Shown here one piece after another: positions 18,494-27,822 of a DNA stretch of 64,000 nucleotides. The position numbers were made by a program, and so were the translations under genes. The notes under the pieces are model-generated. The model saw only the letters and a program-made list of their open reading frames with translations, searched no databases and had not been told where the DNA came from. Position 1 is the first letter of the stretch, and the number at the start of each line of letters is the position of its first letter. The stretch lies in the NCBI RefSeq assembly GCF_002001105.1, contig NZ_MUNP01000041.1, forward strand, positions 27,702 to 91,701, in the 5' to 3' direction. This DNA is from Rhodanobacter sp. C06. GTDB taxonomy: Bacteria > Pseudomonadota > Gammaproteobacteria > Xanthomonadales > Rhodanobacteraceae.

Positions 18494-19248
18494 GGCGAGG
18501 CCTTGCCGCCGCGCTGGCGCAGGTAGTCGTCGAGACTGGCGGGGCGCGGTTCGTCGCGGCGCCGCGTTGGCGTGGCTGCGGCGGGCGCGGCACGCACTTC
18601 GATCCGGCCGATGCTGACGTGTATCACCGGCTCGCCGGTCGCCGGGGTGCGGCTGGCGGCCGCGGTCGGGCGCGGCCGGATGGTGGCGGCATGGTCGGAT
18701 CGATCGCGCGCGGGTTCGCTGCGCGGGCTCGCAAACACGGGTGCGGACGGCAGCAGACTGCCGCTCGGTGGCGATACGGTTTCGACCCGGGGCGGGGCGA
18801 TCCGCGTCTGCCGCGGTTGCACGGGCGGCGACATCACGGGCTCGGCGTGTGCCTGCTCGGGCGCCGGCATGCGGGCCGGCGTGGCGATCGATGCTGTCAC
18901 CGGCGGTGTTGCTGGCGGTGCCGCGCGTACCGTCGCCGGTATCGCGCGATCCAGCACGGGTGCGGCGATGGGTGGCGGCATGGATGTCGCCGGCTGCTCG
19001 GCACGCGCAGGGCGCAATGAGTCGTCGTGCATCGGAGGGAGTGTGCGTGGCCGGTGCAGCGGTTCGGCGGCGGGTGGCGTGTCGTCCGCTGGCGCCGTGG
19101 CGTGGCGTGCGGTGGCCGCCGTGTCGTCGTCGACCGTCGGCAGGATAGTCGCGTGCGGCGAGGGTTCGAACAGCGATGGCAACCGCGGCGCCAGCGACGC
19201 CTCGCTACCGGTCGCGCGTGCCGCCAGCCGGGCCAGGAAATCGCTCAT
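18490..19248 (-). CDS. Proline-rich eCIS protein with conserved C-terminal IGRIEVRA motif, 252 aa
   Basis: The start is taken at the ATG at 19248, which overlaps the preceding stop (ATGA). The product opens with MSDFLARLAARATG and is then proline/alanine-rich and probably disordered for about 170 residues. Near its end is VIHVSIGRIEVRA, a short motif that recurs in eCIS proteins encoded at this position, followed by a basic tail. Function unknown; a disordered linker with a C-terminal binding motif suggests a scaffold or a partner of the terminator/ATPase. The motif is recognised by memory, not by a search. Confidence 0.78.
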   Translation of the reverse strand: MSDFLARLAARATGSEASLAPRLPSLFEPSPHATILPTVDDDTAATARHATAPADDTPPAAEPLHRPRTLPPMHDDSLRPARAEQPATSMPPPIAAPVLDRAIPATVRAAPPATPPVTASIATPARMPAPEQAHAEPVMSPPVQPRQTRIAPPRVETVSPPSGSLLPSAPVFASPRSEPARDRSDHAATIRPRPTAAASRTPATGEPVIHVSIGRIEVRAAPAAATPTRRRDEPRPASLDDYLRQRGGKASP

Positions 19249-19976
19249 GGGGCGCACAGTTCCAGGTAGGCCTGCCGCCGCCGCGGGCTCAGCGCGAGGA
19301 TCTCGGCCTCGCTCCAGTGGTAGGCCTGCGCCAGCGTGTCCACCTCGCGCAGCTGACGCAGCGCCCAGGCGTGCAGCTCCTGCCAGAGGAAGTGGGCGAT
19401 GTCGAACAGCGGCTGCCAGGCGTGGCCGCAGTCCGGGCAGCGGAACGCGAGTTGCAGGTCGGCCTGCGGATCGGCCTGCGCCATCGCCTCGGCGATTTCG
19501 GCTTGCAGCTCCGTCGACAGGCCGTACGTGTCGTCGCCTTCCGCGGCCAGCAGGCAGCGTTCGAGCAGCAGCGTGTGCGCGGCGCCGGCATCGCCGCAAT
19601 CCTCCAGCGCGATCAGGTCGCTGCTGTCGGGCAGGCGGAAGCGCACGTGCATGCCCTGCACGGACACGTCGTGCGCGAGCGTCGGCGCATCGTCGGCAGG
19701 CGTCGTCAGACGCAGATCGCTGCAGCGGAATGCCGCCTCGACCGTAGAGGCGCATTGCGGGCAGGGCGCCACCGCGTCGATCGCATCGCCGAACAGGCGT
19801 TCGCGCAGCTCCAGCAGCAAGGCGTCGCGCCGGCCCAGCGGCAGCGCCGCCAGCTCCGCGGCGGAGCGTTCGGCGTCGCCGCAGCAGCCGAGCAGCAGCA
19901 GGCCGCGGGCCGCGGCGGAGGCGCTGCCGCCGCGTTCCCAGATCTGCAGCAACTGCACGGGCGTGGGCGTGCGCAT
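19245..19976 (-). CDS. Zinc-finger-like eCIS protein resembling T4-type baseplate hub assembly chaperone, 243 aa
   Basis: A 243-residue protein with two CxxC pairs, CPQC at residues 72-75 and CPDC at 180-183, that could form a zinc ribbon. The C-terminus (AYHWSEAEILALSPRRRQAY) resembles the T4 gp51/gp26-like baseplate hub assembly proteins annotated at this position in eCIS operons. A role as chaperone in baseplate assembly is therefore likely but tentative. The start lies 4 bases after the tube stop. No signal peptide or membrane segment. Confidence 0.75.
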   Translation of the reverse strand: MRTPTPVQLLQIWERGGSASAAARGLLLLGCCGDAERSAAELAALPLGRRDALLLELRERLFGDAIDAVAPCPQCASTVEAAFRCSDLRLTTPADDAPTLAHDVSVQGMHVRFRLPDSSDLIALEDCGDAGAAHTLLLERCLLAAEGDDTYGLSTELQAEIAEAMAQADPQADLQLAFRCPDCGHAWQPLFDIAHFLWQELHAWALRQLREVDTLAQAYHWSEAEILALSPRRRQAYLELCAP

Positions 19977-19980
19977 GGGT

Positions 19981-20511
19981 TCATCCGACGGCCGGCACCG
20001 TGAAGCTCGGTTCGCTGGGCTCCGGCACGCTCACGTCGCGCTCCCAACCCTCGTTCTCCAGCTTCAAATGCTGGATCGCCACGGCGTTCGCGTTGGCATC
20101 AAGGTCGGGCAGCGCCTGGTACTCGGACACCCAGCAGCGGTAGATCCTGTAGGCCAGCGCGAGCTGGCCGGCCTCGTTGTAGACCTCCAGGATCAAGTCC
20201 TTGCGGAAGTCCTTCAGCGAGACTTCCGCGCCCAGCCCGGCACCGAAGTTCCACACCTTGTTCGCCCACTGCTCGAAGGCGACGTCGTGGGTGACGCCGC
20301 GCTCGATGGTGATGGCGTCGTAGTCGGTGCGGCCGGGCGACTTGCGCGTGCTGCTGGGGTCGCCGCCTTCGCGGTGCTTGACCACCTCGGTGGTGCGCTT
20401 GAGCCCCGACACCTTGCTGACACCGGCCACGTAGCGGCCATCCCACTTCACCCGGAACTTGAAGTTCTTGTACGGATCGAAGCGCTGCGCATTGACGCTG
20501 AACTGAGCCAT
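19981..20511 (-). CDS. Phage tail tube protein of the eCIS (gp19/Afp1-like)
   Basis: A 176-residue tube protein. The features of the gp19-like tube family are clear: N-terminal DPYKNFKFRVKWDGRYVAGV, then KVSGLKRTTEVVKHREGGD, ITIERGVTHD, and AYRIYRCWVSEYQALPDLDA near the end. Monomers stack as hexameric rings inside the sheath. Only one tube gene is visible, unlike Afp/PVC, which have two plus a tube-like initiator. It begins 10 bases after the sheath stop. Confidence 0.94.
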   Translation of the reverse strand: MAQFSVNAQRFDPYKNFKFRVKWDGRYVAGVSKVSGLKRTTEVVKHREGGDPSSTRKSPGRTDYDAITIERGVTHDVAFEQWANKVWNFGAGLGAEVSLKDFRKDLILEVYNEAGQLALAYRIYRCWVSEYQALPDLDANANAVAIQHLKLENEGWERDVSVPEPSEPSFTVPAVG

Positions 20512-20521
20512 GACATTTCCC

Positions 20522-22126
<1,605 letters not shown>

Positions 22127-22160
22127 GGATCGATCCTCCGTCGTGAACCGCGGTTCGCCG

Positions 22161-22433
22161 TCAATGCGACGGCTTCGTGTGCCGGTTCAGCGCGTAAAGC
22201 ACCTCGCCGTCGGGCAGTTTGTCGCGATGCAGCACCCCTTCGGCGACGAGCCGGTCCAGCACGTGCCCGATGCGCGGGCGGTCGTCCCTGTAGCGCTGCT
22301 GCGGCAGCCACCAGTTGGAAATGCCCCGCAAGGTGTCCGCCGCCAGCGGATGGCGATGCAGATACGCAAGCAGCGAGCGCGCGATCTCGCTCTCGTCGTT
22401 GTCCCACGTCTCCGGAGCTGGTGGCTTCGCCAT
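22161..22433 (-). CDS. Small winged-helix-like protein, first gene of the eCIS operon, 90 aa
   Basis: The start is set at the ATG at 22433: it has AGAGGAG just upstream, and the predicted sigma-54 transcription start (about 22451) excludes the longer frame beginning at 22466. The 90-residue product has the pattern IARSLLAYLHRHPLAADTL, then ISNWWLPQQRY, VLDRLVAEGVLHRDKLPDGE and VLYAL, which fits a small winged-helix fold. Homologues without assigned function occur beside such clusters (from memory). It may be a regulator of the operon or an adaptor; I cannot tell which. Confidence 0.75.
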   Translation of the reverse strand: MAKPPAPETWDNDESEIARSLLAYLHRHPLAADTLRGISNWWLPQQRYRDDRPRIGHVLDRLVAEGVLHRDKLPDGEVLYALNRHTKPSH

Positions 22434-22462
22434 GACTCCTCTCGGCACACGTGCAGACTCTG

Positions 22463-22477
22463 GCAACGAGCATGCCA
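22463..22477 (-). promoter_or_regulatory. Sigma-54 (-24/-12) promoter of the eCIS operon
   Basis: On the minus strand the sequence TGGCATGCTCGTTGC matches the -24/-12 consensus TGGCACG-N4-TTGC except for one base, with the GG and GC pairs exactly 12 bases apart. The predicted start of transcription is near 22451, leaving an 18-base leader with an AGAGGAG ribosome site before the ATG at 22433. A gene for a sigma-54 activator lies about 125 bases upstream in the same direction. Confidence 0.8.
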
Positions 22478-22538
22478 GTCACCGGAGGCGACAAAACGGG
22501 CCGGGGCAACGGTTTGGTGCCGGGAGCGCGGCTGTCGT

Positions 22539-22554
22539 GGGTCAAGACCGACCC
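22539..22554. promoter_or_regulatory. Inverted repeat, candidate activator-binding site upstream of the eCIS promoter
   Basis: GGGTC-AAGACC-GACCC is a perfect 5-base inverted repeat centred about 95 bases upstream of the predicted transcription start, a usual distance for an enhancer-type site of a sigma-54 activator. Assignment is inference from position. Confidence 0.35.
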
Positions 22555-22564
22555 GCTTGCGAGA

Positions 22565-22592
22565 CGCAGCGGGGATGGTTTCACCCGCTGCG
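22565..22592. terminator. Perfect 9-base inverted repeat after the sigma-54 activator gene
   Basis: CGCAGCGGG and CCCGCTGCG are perfect complements around a 10-base loop, 11 bases after the activator stop. There is no T-run on the minus strand, so it is either a weak terminator for the activator gene or a second candidate binding site for it, about 125 bases upstream of the eCIS transcription start. Confidence 0.4.
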
Positions 22593-22602
22593 GGCACTCG
22601 GT

Positions 22603-23589
22603 TCAGCGCGGCCGGAACTGCTTGGTCTCGATGCCGTGCTTCACCAGCAGCTTGCCCAACTGGCGGCGCTCGGTGCCGGACAGGCGGGCGGCGGCGCTGA
22701 TGTTGCCGCAGGCCTGCTGCATAAGCCGGGTGAGATAGTCGCGTTCGAAGGCATGGATCGCGCGCAGCTTGGCCGCGCCGAAGGCGAGGCCGGGTTCGCT
22801 CGCGACGGGTCTTGGCGCGACCGACCTGCTGGCGAACGCGGGCTCCACGGCGACCAGTTCGGCGAGGTCGATGAGCGGCCCGTCGCAGCCCAGGTAGGCG
22901 CGCAGGACAATGTTGTCCAGTTCGCGCACGTTGCCGGGCCATGCGTATGCCTGCAATGCGGCCAGGGCATTCTCTCCCCACTGTCTGGCCGGGCCGCGCA
23001 AGCGCTCCGCGGTGATGTCGAGGAAATGCCGGGCGAGCAGCACCACGTCGTCGTCGCGCTCGCGCAGCGGCGGCAGGCGCAGGTGCAGCGCGTTGAGGCG
23101 GTAATGCAGGTCGCGACGGAAGCGCCCGGCCGCCACCTGTCGTTCGAGGTCGGCATTGGTGGCGGTGATGATGCGCGCATCGGATATCCGCGCCGCGCCG
23201 CCGCCCACCGGCCGGTATTCGTTGTCCTGCAGGAAGCGCAGCAGGGTCACCTGACCCTTGTCGGAGAGGGTATCGATCTCGTCGAGGAACAGTGTGCCGC
23301 CGCGCGCATGATCGATCAGACCGGCCTGGGCGGACTTGGCGTCGGTGAAGGCACCGCGGCCATGCCCGAACAGCTCGCTCTCGATCAGGCTGTCGGGAAT
23401 CGCACCGCAGTTGACCGGCACGAATGGATGATCGCGGCGGGCGCTGGCGTAGTGGATCTCGCGGGCCGCCAGTTCCTTGCCGGTGCCGGTCTCACCCTCG
23501 ATCAGCACCTGCACGTCGCAGCCGGCGTAGCGCTGCAGTTGCGCCCGCACGGCCTGGATCGCCCTGGATTGACCTAGCATGACCGGCAT
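22603..23589 (-). CDS. Sigma-54-dependent activator without sensor domain (PspF-like architecture), 328 aa
   Basis: The start at 23589 has a strong GGAGGGGG ribosome site. The 328-residue protein is an AAA+ domain (Walker A GETGTGKE at 32-39, GGTLFLDEID near 100, arginine-finger region FRRDLHYRLN) followed by a Fis-type helix-turn-helix (GNISAAARLSGTERRQLGK). There is no receiver, PAS or GAF domain, as in PspF. The sigma-54 contact loop reads GAFTDA at 79-84 instead of GAFTGA; the same Gly-to-Asp change in NorR is known to relieve repression. It directly precedes the eCIS operon and its -24/-12 promoter, so it is the probable eCIS activator (inference). Confidence 0.9.
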   Translation of the reverse strand: MPVMLGQSRAIQAVRAQLQRYAGCDVQVLIEGETGTGKELAAREIHYASARRDHPFVPVNCGAIPDSLIESELFGHGRGAFTDAKSAQAGLIDHARGGTLFLDEIDTLSDKGQVTLLRFLQDNEYRPVGGGAARISDARIITATNADLERQVAAGRFRRDLHYRLNALHLRLPPLRERDDDVVLLARHFLDITAERLRGPARQWGENALAALQAYAWPGNVRELDNIVLRAYLGCDGPLIDLAELVAVEPAFASRSVAPRPVASEPGLAFGAAKLRAIHAFERDYLTRLMQQACGNISAAARLSGTERRQLGKLLVKHGIETKQFRPR

Positions 23590-23841
23590 CGCCCCCTCCG
23601 AAGACACCAGCAAGTACCCGGGCACGCCATGTCTGGCGTGCGGCGGATTCCCCCTGGTTCCGGTCGCGGGCCGGTCTGAAAATGCCGGCGTATCCTTCAG
23701 AATGCAGTATGCGCAGTTTGTTGGCTGCAATCCAAGTCTGCTTCCGTCTGTAGTCCTTTGCCGTGACGTCGTTCCGGTTCGCCAGCAGTGGCGGTTTCCG
23801 GCAAAGCCGCTGCACGCCGTCGGCCGCGTGCCAGCCGGTTT

Positions 23842-24486
23842 TCAGGCCTGTGCCGCCCGGGCTGCCCGCGACTGCCGCGCCGAAGCGATGCGCACGACCA
23901 CTGCCATCACGGCCACCAGCGCCAGCAGCCAGATCCGCTGCAGGAACCAGCAGGCGATCGCCGCCCAGGTCAGGGCGATGAAGGTGTCGTGCAGCAGCCA
24001 GCTCCAGGCTCTTGGCCTCGGCACGTCCGGCGCCAGGCCGCCGATGAAGGCCGCATAGCCCCAGCCCATGGCGAGACTGAAATTGATGGCCACCAGCGAC
24101 AGCGCATAGATCGTCATCCCGACCGTCTGATCCAGGCCACTCTCGCCGGAGACCATGGTGCGGATGACCACCGGCATCAGCGCGACCAGGCTGAGCAGCA
24201 GCAGGGTGATCAGGGTCAGGGTTCGGTCGATGCGGCGCAGTTGCGCCATCGTGCGGCGATGCTGGAACCACACCACGCCGAGGATGAAGAAGGTGAGGAA
24301 GTAGGCCAGCAGAGGCTTGCCCCAGATCTGCAGCAGGGTCTGGCCCGGCTTCGCCTCCGGCCGCAGTTCCACCGCGGACAGGGTCAGCGCGATGGCAAAC
24401 ACGCCATCGGCGAGCATCACCAGGCGGTCGAAATGGCGTTGGTGGACGTGGTGTTCGCGTACGGCGGGTGCGGCGTTCGGTTCCAT
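23842..24486 (-). CDS. TMEM175/DUF1211-family integral membrane protein
   Basis: A 214-residue protein with six hydrophobic segments. The conserved first-helix pattern RLVMLADGVFAIALTLSAVE, at about residues 21-40, places it in the bacterial TMEM175-like family of potassium-permeable channels (DUF1211). The family motif is normally FSDGVFAI; here the position before the Asp is Ala. The ATG at 24486 is preceded by a GGGAAG sequence; an upstream in-frame ATG would add 15 residues. It is divergent from the ferredoxin-NADP reductase gene and 252 bases from the sigma-54 activator, with no obvious link to either. Confidence 0.82.
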   Translation of the reverse strand: MEPNAAPAVREHHVHQRHFDRLVMLADGVFAIALTLSAVELRPEAKPGQTLLQIWGKPLLAYFLTFFILGVVWFQHRRTMAQLRRIDRTLTLITLLLLSLVALMPVVIRTMVSGESGLDQTVGMTIYALSLVAINFSLAMGWGYAAFIGGLAPDVPRPRAWSWLLHDTFIALTWAAIACWFLQRIWLLALVAVMAVVVRIASARQSRAARAAQA

Positions 24487-24687
24487 GTTCGCTTCCCTGA
24501 TTCGGACCGCCCGCATGATGCCGGAGAACATGGCGGGCGGCGATGGTCCGGATCGCGTAAAATGGTGCACTGCCGCGACCCCGCGTGGCCACTCGCCAGG
24601 TTCATCGGCCCACGCCCTCCCACGCGAGTGACGCTGCCGCCATGCGCGGCAGCGCGGTGATCCCCGACCTGCACCCGAGACGACCCC

Positions 24688-25464
24688 ATGGTAGCGATGG
24701 CAACCGAGCACGTGATCGACGTGCAGCACTGGAACGACAACCTGTTTTCCTTCCGCACCACGCGCGATCCGTCCTTCCGCTTCGACAGCGGGCAGTTCGT
24801 GATGATCGGCATGGAGCTGGACGGCCGTCCGCTGATGCGCGCCTATTCCATCGCCAGCGCGAGCTGGGAGGAACACCTGGAGTTCTTCTCGATCAAGGTG
24901 CCGAACGGCCCGCTCACCTCGCGCCTGCAGCACCTCAAGCCCGGCGATCCGCTGATGGTGACGCGCAAGCCCACCGGCACCCTGGTGCTCACCGACCTGA
25001 AGCCCGGCAAGCACCTTTACCTGTTCGGCACCGGCACCGGGCTGGCGCCGTTCATGAGCATCATCCGCGACCCCGACACCTACGAGCGCTACGAGAAGAT
25101 CGTGCTGGCCCACGGCGTGCGCCATGTCGACGACCTCGCCTACGCGCACTACCTCGAACACGAGCTGCCGCGGCACGAATACCTCGGCGAGCTGGCGCGC
25201 GAGAAGCTGGTCTACTACCCCACGGTGACGCGCGAACCGTTCCGCAACCGCGGCCGCATCACCGACGCGATCGCCGACGGCGTGATGAGCGCCGTCACCG
25301 GCCTGCCGCCGCTGAACCCGGTCACGGACCGCGTGATGCTGTGCGGCAGCCCGGCGATGCTGGACGACCTCTGTGCGCTGCTCGACGGCCGCGGCTTTCA
25401 CGCCTCGCCGCGCACCCGCGAGCCGGGCGATTACGTGATCGAGCGTGCGTTCGTGGAGAAATAG
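24688..25464 (+). CDS. fpr: Ferredoxin-NADP+ reductase
   Basis: A 258-residue FAD enzyme of the bacterial Fpr type. The FAD site is RAYSIAS at residues 51-57, followed by FFSIKVPNGPLTSRL, and the NADP site begins with GTGTGLAPFMSIIRDP near 113. CGSPAMLDDL and the C-terminal VIERAFVEK with an aromatic-containing tail complete the fold. It passes electrons between NADPH and ferredoxin or flavodoxin, which fits the fdxA gene 11 kb away. A second ATG three codons on is an alternative start; the ribosome site before either is weak. Confidence 0.93.
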   Translation: MVAMATEHVIDVQHWNDNLFSFRTTRDPSFRFDSGQFVMIGMELDGRPLMRAYSIASASWEEHLEFFSIKVPNGPLTSRLQHLKPGDPLMVTRKPTGTLVLTDLKPGKHLYLFGTGTGLAPFMSIIRDPDTYERYEKIVLAHGVRHVDDLAYAHYLEHELPRHEYLGELAREKLVYYPTVTREPFRNRGRITDAIADGVMSAVTGLPPLNPVTDRVMLCGSPAMLDDLCALLDGRGFHASPRTREPGDYVIERAFVEK

Positions 25465-25551
25465 CGGGCGAACACGCCCGCGGGTAGTGGCGTGTCGTCG
25501 CAGAAACTCGCGACACCGCGGCGGCATGCGTATCATGCATGGGTCCACCAC

Positions 25552-26340
25552 ATGCCGACCCACACGGTGCGAGCCGCCATGCCACCAAGCCCCCCGACCG
25601 GACGATTGCGCCTGGTGCCTCGGCCGATCGCCGACGACGGCGATGCCACGCGATTCTGTTCCAGCTGCGCGTTCGCCGAGGCTTGCGTCGCGGTGGGCTA
25701 CGGCAAGCCGGAGTTGCTCGAACTGCACTGTCTGGTCGAACACGTGGGGCCGTTCCGCGCCGGCGAGCACGTGTTCCGCACCGGCGACCCGTTCCGCGCG
25801 ATCTATGCGGTGCGCTTCGGCTCGGTGAAGACGCGGATGTTCGACCGCGACGGCAACGAGCAGGTGCTGGGCTTCTACCTGCCCGGCGAGGTGGTGGGGC
25901 TCAACGCGATCTACCCCGAGCATTTCCCCTGTGATGCCGTGGCGCTGGAAGACACCCAGTTCTGCCGCTTCTCCTTCCCCGCGATGAGCGCGCTGGCGTC
26001 GCGCCAACCGGCGGTGCAGCAGCACCTGTTCCGGCTGATCAGCAAGGAACTGGGCGCGGTGTCGCTGCTGGCCGGCGACCACAGCGCGGACGAGCGCATG
26101 GCCGCGTTCCTGATCGACCTCTCGTCGCGCTACGCGGCGCGTGGCCTGCCCGCCACGCGCTTCCACCTCAGCATGTCGCGCGGCGACATCGCGAACTACC
26201 TGCGGCTGGCCGCCGAGACGGTGAGCCGGGTGCTGGGACGGTTCCGCAGCCAGGGGCTGATCGCGCTGGAAGGCCGCGAACTGGTGCTGCTGCGCGAGGG
26301 CAGCTTGCGCGAACTCGGCGCCAGCCTGCTGCCGGAGTAG
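25552..26340 (+). CDS. fnr: FNR-type oxygen-sensing transcription regulator (CRP/FNR family)
   Basis: About 262 residues. Cys36-x2-Cys39-x5-Cys45 and Cys127 (counted from the ATG at 25552) reproduce the spacing of the [4Fe-4S] ligands of E. coli FNR (20, 23, 29, 122). The cAMP-binding-fold domain follows, and the C-terminal helix-turn-helix has AAETVSRVLGRF with the E-x2-S-R recognition pattern, predicting TTGAT-N4-ATCAA-like sites. It is expected to switch on the neighbouring nnrS, cbb3 oxidase and fdxA genes at low oxygen. The start is uncertain: ATGs at 25492, 25552 and 25579 are in frame and none has a clear ribosome site. Its stop codon lies inside the first of several repeats. Confidence 0.9.
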   Translation: MPTHTVRAAMPPSPPTGRLRLVPRPIADDGDATRFCSSCAFAEACVAVGYGKPELLELHCLVEHVGPFRAGEHVFRTGDPFRAIYAVRFGSVKTRMFDRDGNEQVLGFYLPGEVVGLNAIYPEHFPCDAVALEDTQFCRFSFPAMSALASRQPAVQQHLFRLISKELGAVSLLAGDHSADERMAAFLIDLSSRYAARGLPATRFHLSMSRGDIANYLRLAAETVSRVLGRFRSQGLIALEGRELVLLREGSLRELGASLLPE

Positions 26341-26485
26341 GTCGGGATTCATCCCGGCGCGGATGGCCTTGCGCCCGTAGGTCGGGATTCATCCCGACGC
26401 GGATGGCTTCGTGTCCGGTAGGTCGGGATTCATCCCGACACGGCGCCGACACGAGACAGCGTTGTCGGGATGAATCCCGACCTAC
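26338..26485. repeat. Cluster of four REP-like palindromic repeats
   Basis: Four copies of TAGGTCGGGATTCATCCCGA occur at about 26338-26357, 26378-26397, 26419-26438 (direct) and 26464-26485 (inverted). Each contains the hairpin GTCGGGA-TTCA-TCCCGAC. The first copy supplies the stop codon of the fnr gene. They resemble REP-type mobile palindromes of Xanthomonadales; the inverted last copy could pair with a direct copy to act as a terminator. Confidence 0.85.
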
Positions 26486-26504
26486 GAGCGGTGCCCGCAG
26501 GCGA

Positions 26505-26518
26505 CTGATCCAGGTCAG
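26505..26518. promoter_or_regulatory. FNR/ANR-type box upstream of nnrS
   Basis: CTGATCCAGGTCAG resembles the FNR/ANR consensus TTGAT-N4-ATCAA and is nearly palindromic. It is centred 62 bases before the nnrS ATG, leaving room for a class II arrangement. The first 13 bases recur exactly at 35439-35451. Confidence 0.6.
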
Positions 26519-26573
26519 GGCCGCGCGGCCCACGCGCTGCCAACATGGGAGCGATCATCATCGTCAGGCTCCC

Positions 26574-27812
26574 ATGGACGCACCGACTTCCACCGTCACG
26601 AACGACCCCGCCAGCCTGCTGGCGGCCGCGCCGCACCGTGCGCTGTTCCTCGCCGGCACCGTGGCGGTGCTGCTGACGATGACCTGGTGGACGCTGGAGC
26701 TGGCCGCGCTGCGCTTCGGCTGGGTGCGCTGGCCGCAGCCCACGATCCCGCCGGTATGGGGGCACGCCGTGCTGATCCAGTACGGCCTGTTTCCCCTCTT
26801 CATGTTCGGCTTCCTGATGACCACGTTCCCGCGCTGGATGGACGGGCCGCAGGTGCCGCCGCGGCGCTACCTGCCGGTGGCCGGTGGCGTGCTGGGCGGC
26901 TACGTGCTGGGCACGCTGGGCCTGCTCGGCATGCCGTTGCTGCTGAAGCTGGGTCTGGTGGTGATGCTGGCCGGTTACCTGGTGGGGGTGGGCACGCTGG
27001 CCGGAGTGCTGGCGAAGGCGGCGGACCGCAACCGGCACGGCTGGTCCTGCCTCGCGGCGTTCGGCGTGGGTACGCTGGGGCTGGTGCTGTTCCTCGCCTG
27101 GTTGCTGATTCCCGGCGTGTCGCCGGACGTGGCCTGGCTGGCGGTGAAGCTGGGCACGTTCGGTTTCCTGCTGCCGGTGTACTTCACGGTCTGCCATCGC
27201 ATGCTGCCGTTCTTCAGCAAGAACATGGTGGCCGGCTACGCGATGTGGCGGCCGGCGTGGAGCCTGCCGGTGGCGTGGGTGCTGTTGCTGGCGCACGTGC
27301 TGCTGGACTGTGCCGGCCTGCCGCAGTGGCTGTGGCTCTGCGATCTGCCGCTGGCCGCGGTGTTCGCCACGCACTGGCTGATGTGGAAGCCGTGGCGCTG
27401 CCTGCGTCCGGGCCTGCTCGGCGTGCTGCATATCGCTTTCACCTGGTTGCCGGTCGCCTTCGTGCTGTTCTGCGTGCAGGATCTGGCGCTGGCGATTCGC
27501 GGTGAACAGGTGCTGGGCCTGGCGCCGCTGCATGCGCTGGCGATCGGCTTCTTCGGCTCGATGCTGGTGGCGATGGTGACCCGCGTCACCCACGGCCATT
27601 CCGGCCGGCCGCTGCAGATGCACCCGGTGCCATGGCTGTGTTTCGTGCTGCTGCAACTGGTGGCATTCGTGCGCATCCGCGCCGAACTGGGCGGCGACCG
27701 CTACCTGTGGCTGGTAATCGCCGGTGCGGGCTGGCTGCTGGCGTTCCTGCCGTGGGTGCTGCGCTCGGCTTGGATCTACCTCACGCCGAGGGCGGACGGC
27801 AAGCCGGGCTGA
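26574..27812 (+). CDS. nnrS: NnrS family membrane protein
   Basis: A 412-residue protein with about twelve hydrophobic segments. Family hallmarks are HAVLIQYGLFPLFMFGFLMT near the N-terminus, FTVCHRMLPFFSKN in the middle, and MLVAMVTRVTHGHSGRPLQ, with conserved histidines that bind haem/copper in NnrS. Homologues protect against nitric oxide stress and are usually controlled by FNR/NnrR-type regulators, which fits the adjacent fnr and the box at 26505. The start ATG at 26574 lies 11 bases before the downstream small membrane gene's partner end; a longer upstream frame would run through the repeats and is rejected. Confidence 0.92.
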   Translation: MDAPTSTVTNDPASLLAAAPHRALFLAGTVAVLLTMTWWTLELAALRFGWVRWPQPTIPPVWGHAVLIQYGLFPLFMFGFLMTTFPRWMDGPQVPPRRYLPVAGGVLGGYVLGTLGLLGMPLLLKLGLVVMLAGYLVGVGTLAGVLAKAADRNRHGWSCLAAFGVGTLGLVLFLAWLLIPGVSPDVAWLAVKLGTFGFLLPVYFTVCHRMLPFFSKNMVAGYAMWRPAWSLPVAWVLLLAHVLLDCAGLPQWLWLCDLPLAAVFATHWLMWKPWRCLRPGLLGVLHIAFTWLPVAFVLFCVQDLALAIRGEQVLGLAPLHALAIGFFGSMLVAMVTRVTHGHSGRPLQMHPVPWLCFVLLQLVAFVRIRAELGGDRYLWLVIAGAGWLLAFLPWVLRSAWIYLTPRADGKPG

Positions 27813-27822
27813 AGGAGGCGCC

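Noticed and set aside
22163..22466. Longer version of the small winged-helix protein starting at 22466
   Set aside because: That start lies within the sigma-54 promoter, upstream of the predicted transcription start, and has no better ribosome site.
26338..26485. CRISPR array
   Set aside because: Repeats are palindromic, spacing is irregular, one copy is inverted, and there are no cas genes.
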